Below are positions 59,950 to 64,000 of a stretch of DNA of 64,000 bases, in pieces. The translations under genes were made by a program, and so were the position numbers. The notes under the pieces were generated by a model, which was not told the origin of the DNA, made no database searches, and saw only the letters and a list, made by a program, of their open reading frames with translations. Origin of the DNA: Sequoia sempervirens (Eukaryota > Streptophyta > Pinopsida > Cupressales > Cupressaceae); assembly GCA_007258455.2 (NCBI GenBank), contig VDFB02193867.1, positions 524,873,692-524,937,691 of the forward strand, read 5' to 3'. How positions within the stretch are numbered: position 1 is the first letter of the stretch; every line of letters starts with the position of its first letter.

Positions 59950-61054
59950 TATTGGACTAAAGGAACACTGAGAGGGGGGTGAATCAATGTTCAAAAATAT
60001 TTAAATTACAATCCAGATCTTAAACCATTTGCAGCATTTAAACAAAATTAAAGATGCAAGCACATGAAGGAAACAATAAAAAAACCATAACACCAAGATT
60101 TTTACATGGAAACCCTATTAGGGGAAAAAAATGGTGGAGGTTAATCCACAATTTATACCCTGTTAAAAGTATGAAGAAAAAGGGGAATGCACATTTATTC
60201 AGGCACACTGCCTAGAGCTCACTTCTCAAAATCAGGAAGGCTCGTTGCCTTACAACATATTTAGATTACAACAAAGAGTTGAACTGAGAAAGTAGCATCT
60301 ACAAATGCTTGGTTTCAGTTTCGGTGAGGCTCATAGATCAAATTATGGACCTTTTGTCTGATTCTACACTTCACTCTACTCTGCCTTAATTTGCTTCACA
60401 ACAATCCTCTTCTACACAAGTGAAACTGTGCCAAATCACTCAACAACCCTTTTGACATTCGCAGTACACTTCACACACTCACCTTCACACTCACACATTT
60501 ACAATGAATTAACTAAACTCTTATATATATCCGCTCACAAAGATTTAGTCGCTTCATGTCGGCTTCAACAAAATAAAAATATTTTCCAATATTCAGCTCA
60601 ATACACATTTAATATTTGATGCATACCCATCAAAGTCGCCTACAACATAGATAGGACCCAAAACAAAATCTTCAAGCATAGGACACTTTAATTAATTATA
60701 CCTCGAATTTCCACGACATGCCATATTCACTAAGTCGGCCACCGTGAGTTAATAAATAGAAAATCATCCTACCAGATCTCGTAACTTATACACTGATTAA
60801 TGGGACATCTCAAAAAATAATCAATAAGATAATATAGATACTTAATAACCTTCCCCAAGATGCACAACTTACAAAATGATAATCCAGTGAAGCATACAGA
60901 TCAACATACTAACCGGATACCATGTTCTTCATTCTCTCTTCTGATAATACTCTGTTCTTTACTCTGCCTATTGGTATGAACAAATACTGATTTGCAGACT
61001 GGAATAATGACTTAGGTTGCATTCAGTGACAACACTAGAATCCATATGCCAACA
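59950..61054 (-). repeat. 3' LTR (1.1 kb)
   Basis: Bounded by TATTGG/CCAACA as read on the plus strand. Includes cactgagaggggggtgaatca, a motif common near the end of plant Copia-type LTRs, and tggaaaccctattagggg. The junction is exact because the interrupted LTR sequence is known from its partner at 36,603. Confidence 0.8.
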
Positions 61055-61072
61055 ATCTCCCCCTTTGGCATT
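61055..61072 (-). promoter_or_regulatory. polypurine tract
   Basis: The minus strand reads AATGCCAAAGGGGGAGAT directly before the TGTTGG of the LTR, the plus-strand primer of the element. Confidence 0.85.
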
Positions 61073-61289
61073 TATGGCAACACTTAGTGAAAAATGAATA
61101 AGTGTTGAAACCAATATGATTACGCTGCCAGAGTTCAAATTTTCAAAACACAACTCCCCCTTAGAATGATAGGGAATTTTTCACTGCTCTCTCTCCCCCT
61201 TTGACATCAATTAAAAAAATATTTTGGATCTCTTGCTAATTCAAAAATTGGATCAAAATTTGAAGAAATACAACTGCTACTCGAGTCAG

Positions 61290-63246
61290 AAAATTATTTT
61301 GTACTTATCTTTCATTTCCGGAAGAAATTTCCTCCAAGCTTCTACTGAAATCCCAATGATTAAGATCAAGTTGTTGTTCTCAGATTTTTTATTGATAATC
61401 TGGATGAGAGATTCTGGAATTATGATTGCCTCTTCTAATTTCTCTCCTTTCCTCAGAACCTCAATTAACTGCTCCAGTCTGCATTCGGTTAAATCCTTCA
61501 CTTTCCAAAAGGTTTCCACAAGGTTATTTCTGGTGAAATGAACTTTTGCATGCCTAGACTACAACTCTTGAATCCTTTTCTTGACTACACAATCCTAATC
61601 CTGAAACATGTTATAATCTTGACCAATCTTGTTTAGCTCAGTTTCAATTTGCTCCAGCTTATATTTGTATCTCCCAACTGAATGAGGCCAACGAGGACAA
61701 TAGTTGTAGATGTTATTTGTTGTATTTATGCATTGCCTCAACACATTCATTTTCCTTTTTATTTTGGTAAGAGATAGCCTGAACTATTCCTTCAAATGTA
61801 GAATTATTTCTCCCTCTTTCTTGTCCTAGGACTCAAAGACCATGGCTTCCTTAATGCACTCATTCATCTCTTCAGGAAACACATTCTACAAACTCTCCAA
61901 TCCAATGTTATTGTGCACAAAATAATTACTTAGTGTGCTCTCGATCAGGTCCCGCTCATATGAGGGTCTATCAAACCATGTGTTAGCAATTTTCTTCATC
62001 CCATCTTTCTCCTAAACAAGCTACAGTATCTTTACTTCGGATAAAACACCTTCTTCTTCTCTTCCTTCTTCCATTACTACATATGGTTAAACTAATTCCA
62101 GTTCTTCCCTTGGAGTGAACTCGTCAGATTCCTCATCTGGCATGTCCACAATCACTTGTTCTTTACCTTTTCCTTCAATTTTTGGAGTCTTGTGTGTCAG
62201 AGGAGTGTAATCAACAATCTCTTGTGCTCTTTCCTTCTCCCTCTCCATCTCACCAGATGAGGATCCAACTTCAAGTGCTCTTACTGGAATGGAAATGCTA
62301 ATTGCTCCAAACTTCCATAACAATTCTTTAAAGAAATTTGCATACTCTTGCTTACAATTTTCCAAAGTATTAGAATGCTCAAAAATTTGTTTACAAACTA
62401 ATCCATTCTCTTTCCATACAACATTATTGATCTGTGGCAAGCAATTCAAAAAATATATCACAATACATGTGACCAAGGTACCAAACTTGAAGGGGATATC
62501 TGCCTCCTTTGTTAGTTGCACATTTTCCATCAATTGATCTTTTAGCAATCCACATAGGTCAAAATCTTGATCCTCCATTACCATTTTATGAGAGATGTAA
62601 ACTACACCTGCCGAAGTTGTGCCTTCCCTAGTTCTAAAAAATATTTTGTATGAGATTCCATGTGTAATGTACCTTTTTATCAGATCTTTGATCATCAAAA
62701 TTATCAAAGCCCTTTGATCTGCAGTTACTTTGGTTATGGTTTTGACTTCTTTGTTTTGAATCAACTTCTTTTTCGATATATCCCCAACATTGCATAATCT
62801 AGTTAGATTTCTAATCACATCTTTCAAAATGAGATAGGGTTTATCCAGAGTTAGAATGTCATCATTCAATCTATTCAAGATAAACCTAATGACTTTCGCA
62901 TTATCAAAATAGGGAAATTCACTCCAAATGTCCAAACTTTTGTGTTTCACACCTTCAAGCCATTTCAATTCATCGGTCGGTAACATATTTCTCGTATCCC
63001 TAATCTTCTCACTGTTATATTCATCTAAATTCACCATTCCTTTGATTTTCTTTATTTTCCTTTTTGTACCAAACAATTTTCTATTGAGCACGAAATTATA
63101 TGAGAATTCTACAAGCAACTAAAATACCTAATGAATTCACTGCTGATTGACTTTACTCCTTTGAAATTTTGTTGTAGAGGCTCTCCTTCTATTCATTTTC
63201 AATGCAAGGTGACAAACGAGGGTTCCAAATACCCTTTTATAACTCA
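61290..63246 (-). pseudogene. unknown ORF of about 650 codons in the env-like position
   Basis: A basic start (MNRRRASTTKFQ, near 63,246) is followed by stops and then an open 343-codon stretch, 63,118-62,087, with DELKWLEGV, WSEFPYFDNAKVI, GISYKIFFRTREG, FGTLVTCIVIYFLNCLP and an acidic end PDEESDEFTPREE. The frame continues, with isolated stops, through helical, charged sequence (KIANTWFDRPSYERDL, YKYKLEQIETELNKIG, ECRLEQLIEVLRKGEKLEEA) to about 61,290. At least five of these stops are TAG at apparent glutamine positions. There is no signal peptide and only one weak hydrophobic stretch (CIVIYFLNCL), so a membrane envelope is not supported. I do not recognise it. Confidence 0.65.
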
Positions 63247-63399
63247 CACACCTAACCTTTTTACCATATTAAGTGTTTTTCCCTAAGTGTTTTGGATACT
63301 CTGTTTTCTCAAACAAGAAAAGAAGGATTCATCTACAGACCTTCTACTTCTCAAATTTCTGCACAAGTGATCATTGATACATTTGTAAACTATTAGCAC

Positions 63400-64000
63400 A
63401 ACTACTAAGAATTTCTTGCATTCTAGTCCCAACTATCGACAAGGGGACAAAGGATTTTCTTGAAAAACTCCCCCTAGGCCAATGGCCTAAGATCAATTTC
63501 TGAAGGAATTACCAAAAGCAAATTTTGTTGTGGGCTTATTTCCTTCATCAGACTCACTCTCCCTTACCCATGTTTTCTTCATCTAATCTCTTATTTCTTC
63601 CACAGTCACTTTCCCTTTTCATTTAACATCTTTTTGCGAAATTATGCCTTTGTATACCAGACCTCTTCTATCCATGTTTATGTTCTAAAAAATCTTGCAA
63701 TGTGACCAAATCTGTTCCAATTGTAACACACAAGATTTCTTTATCTAGACCATTCATTCCATTGATTTCCTCTTGATCTGCATTGATTAGCAATATTCCC
63801 AAATCTTCCATAGGTGTAGCATTTAACATTCCTTACACTAACAGACATACTTCTACATTCAATTGACTTATGACCAAACTTGTTACAACTAAAACACCGA
63901 CCGACAAATGATGGACTACTTGAATTTATTTTACTTCTACACTAAGAAGCCATATGACCAAATTTATTACAAGCAAGGTAGTGACCATTAAAATTTTTAG
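63400..64000 (-). pseudogene. gag fragment with tandem CCHC zinc knuckles
   Basis: From the right edge inward: CNKFGHMAS-stop-CRS, then CFSCNKFGHKSIECRS (a full CX2CX4HX4C knuckle) and CYTYGRFGNIANQCRS (second Cys and His changed). Serial knuckles separated by about 20-25 residues are typical of gag nucleocapsid in some plant Copia elements. It continues into a KKTWVRESESDEGN-like tail with stops and then noncoding sequence. The N-terminal capsid part is off the window. Confidence 0.7.

Larger units (their letters stand above)
59950..64000 (-). mobile_element. LTR retrotransposon inserted in the 5' LTR of the Tat-like element (5' part off the right edge)
   Basis: On the minus strand: gag zinc knuckles (64,000-63,770), a long unknown ORF (63,246-61,290), polypurine tract (61,072-61,055), 3' LTR 61,054-59,950. 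The LTR starts TGTTGG and ends CCAATA (one C-to-T change from CCAACA). The left flank is gttac; the matching duplication would be off-window. The LTR/PPT style (aatgcc-aaagggggagat) suggests Copia. No protease, integrase or RT is seen between gag and the LTR. Confidence 0.75.

Noticed and set aside
62087..63118. Interpreting the 343-codon ORF as a retroviral-type envelope
   Set aside because: No signal peptide, no clear transmembrane anchor and no Cys-rich ectodomain; only its position is env-like.

Overview
This is nuclear DNA from a seed plant, and the style points to a gymnosperm, most likely a conifer. One real host gene is visible, split by a 12.2-kb intron. The rest is a dense layer of old, decayed and nested transposable elements plus truncated host-gene copies. 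There is no bacterial or organellar gene order, no tRNA or rRNA gene that I can recognise, and no CRISPR array. The species is not determinable from the window alone.

Layout. (1) 1-15,239, minus strand: an EDS1/PAD4-family lipase-like immune regulator. Exon 1 is 15,211-15,239, exon 2 is 14,353-14,677, exon 3 is 1,424-2,143 and exon 4 runs from 576 (or 579) off the left edge. Phases and splice sites agree throughout, but exon 4 carries a one-base frameshift. The 12.2-kb intron 2 holds direct duplications, a receptor-kinase (RKF3-like) pseudogene in antisense, a fold-back element with target-site duplication, and other debris. (2) 15.2-31.8 kb: a duplicated promoter segment, two hairpin/TIR MITEs, a 5'-truncated LINE, a Ty3 reverse-transcriptase relic, a decayed pogo/jerky-type DDE transposase with several tandem repeat blocks, and a PPR pseudogene. 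(3) 31.8-59.95 kb: one very large Ty3/Gypsy (Tat-like) LTR retrotransposon on the minus strand, with LTRs of about 5 kb. Each LTR contains a decayed ORF of about 1,070 codons that I do not recognise. The internal region reads gag, protease, archaeal-type RNase H, reverse transcriptase, degenerate RNase H, integrase. (4) 37,042-47,824: a second, plus-strand LTR element with 3.6-kb LTRs, inserted between the integrase and the 3' LTR of the first. (5) 59,950 to the right edge: a minus-strand element inserted into the 5' LTR of the big element, with a 1.1-kb LTR, polypurine tract, a long ORF of unknown function and gag zinc knuckles, but no pol between them.

Nesting gives a relative order: the Tat-like element came first, then the two LTR elements inside it. 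The transposon reading frames are mostly broken by in-frame stops, several of them TAG where a glutamine or tryptophan is expected, which fits C-to-T decay of silenced, methylated copies. The best candidates for something not well described are the LTR-embedded ORF, the tandemly repeated primer-binding-site leader of the big element, and the composition of the partial element at the right edge.
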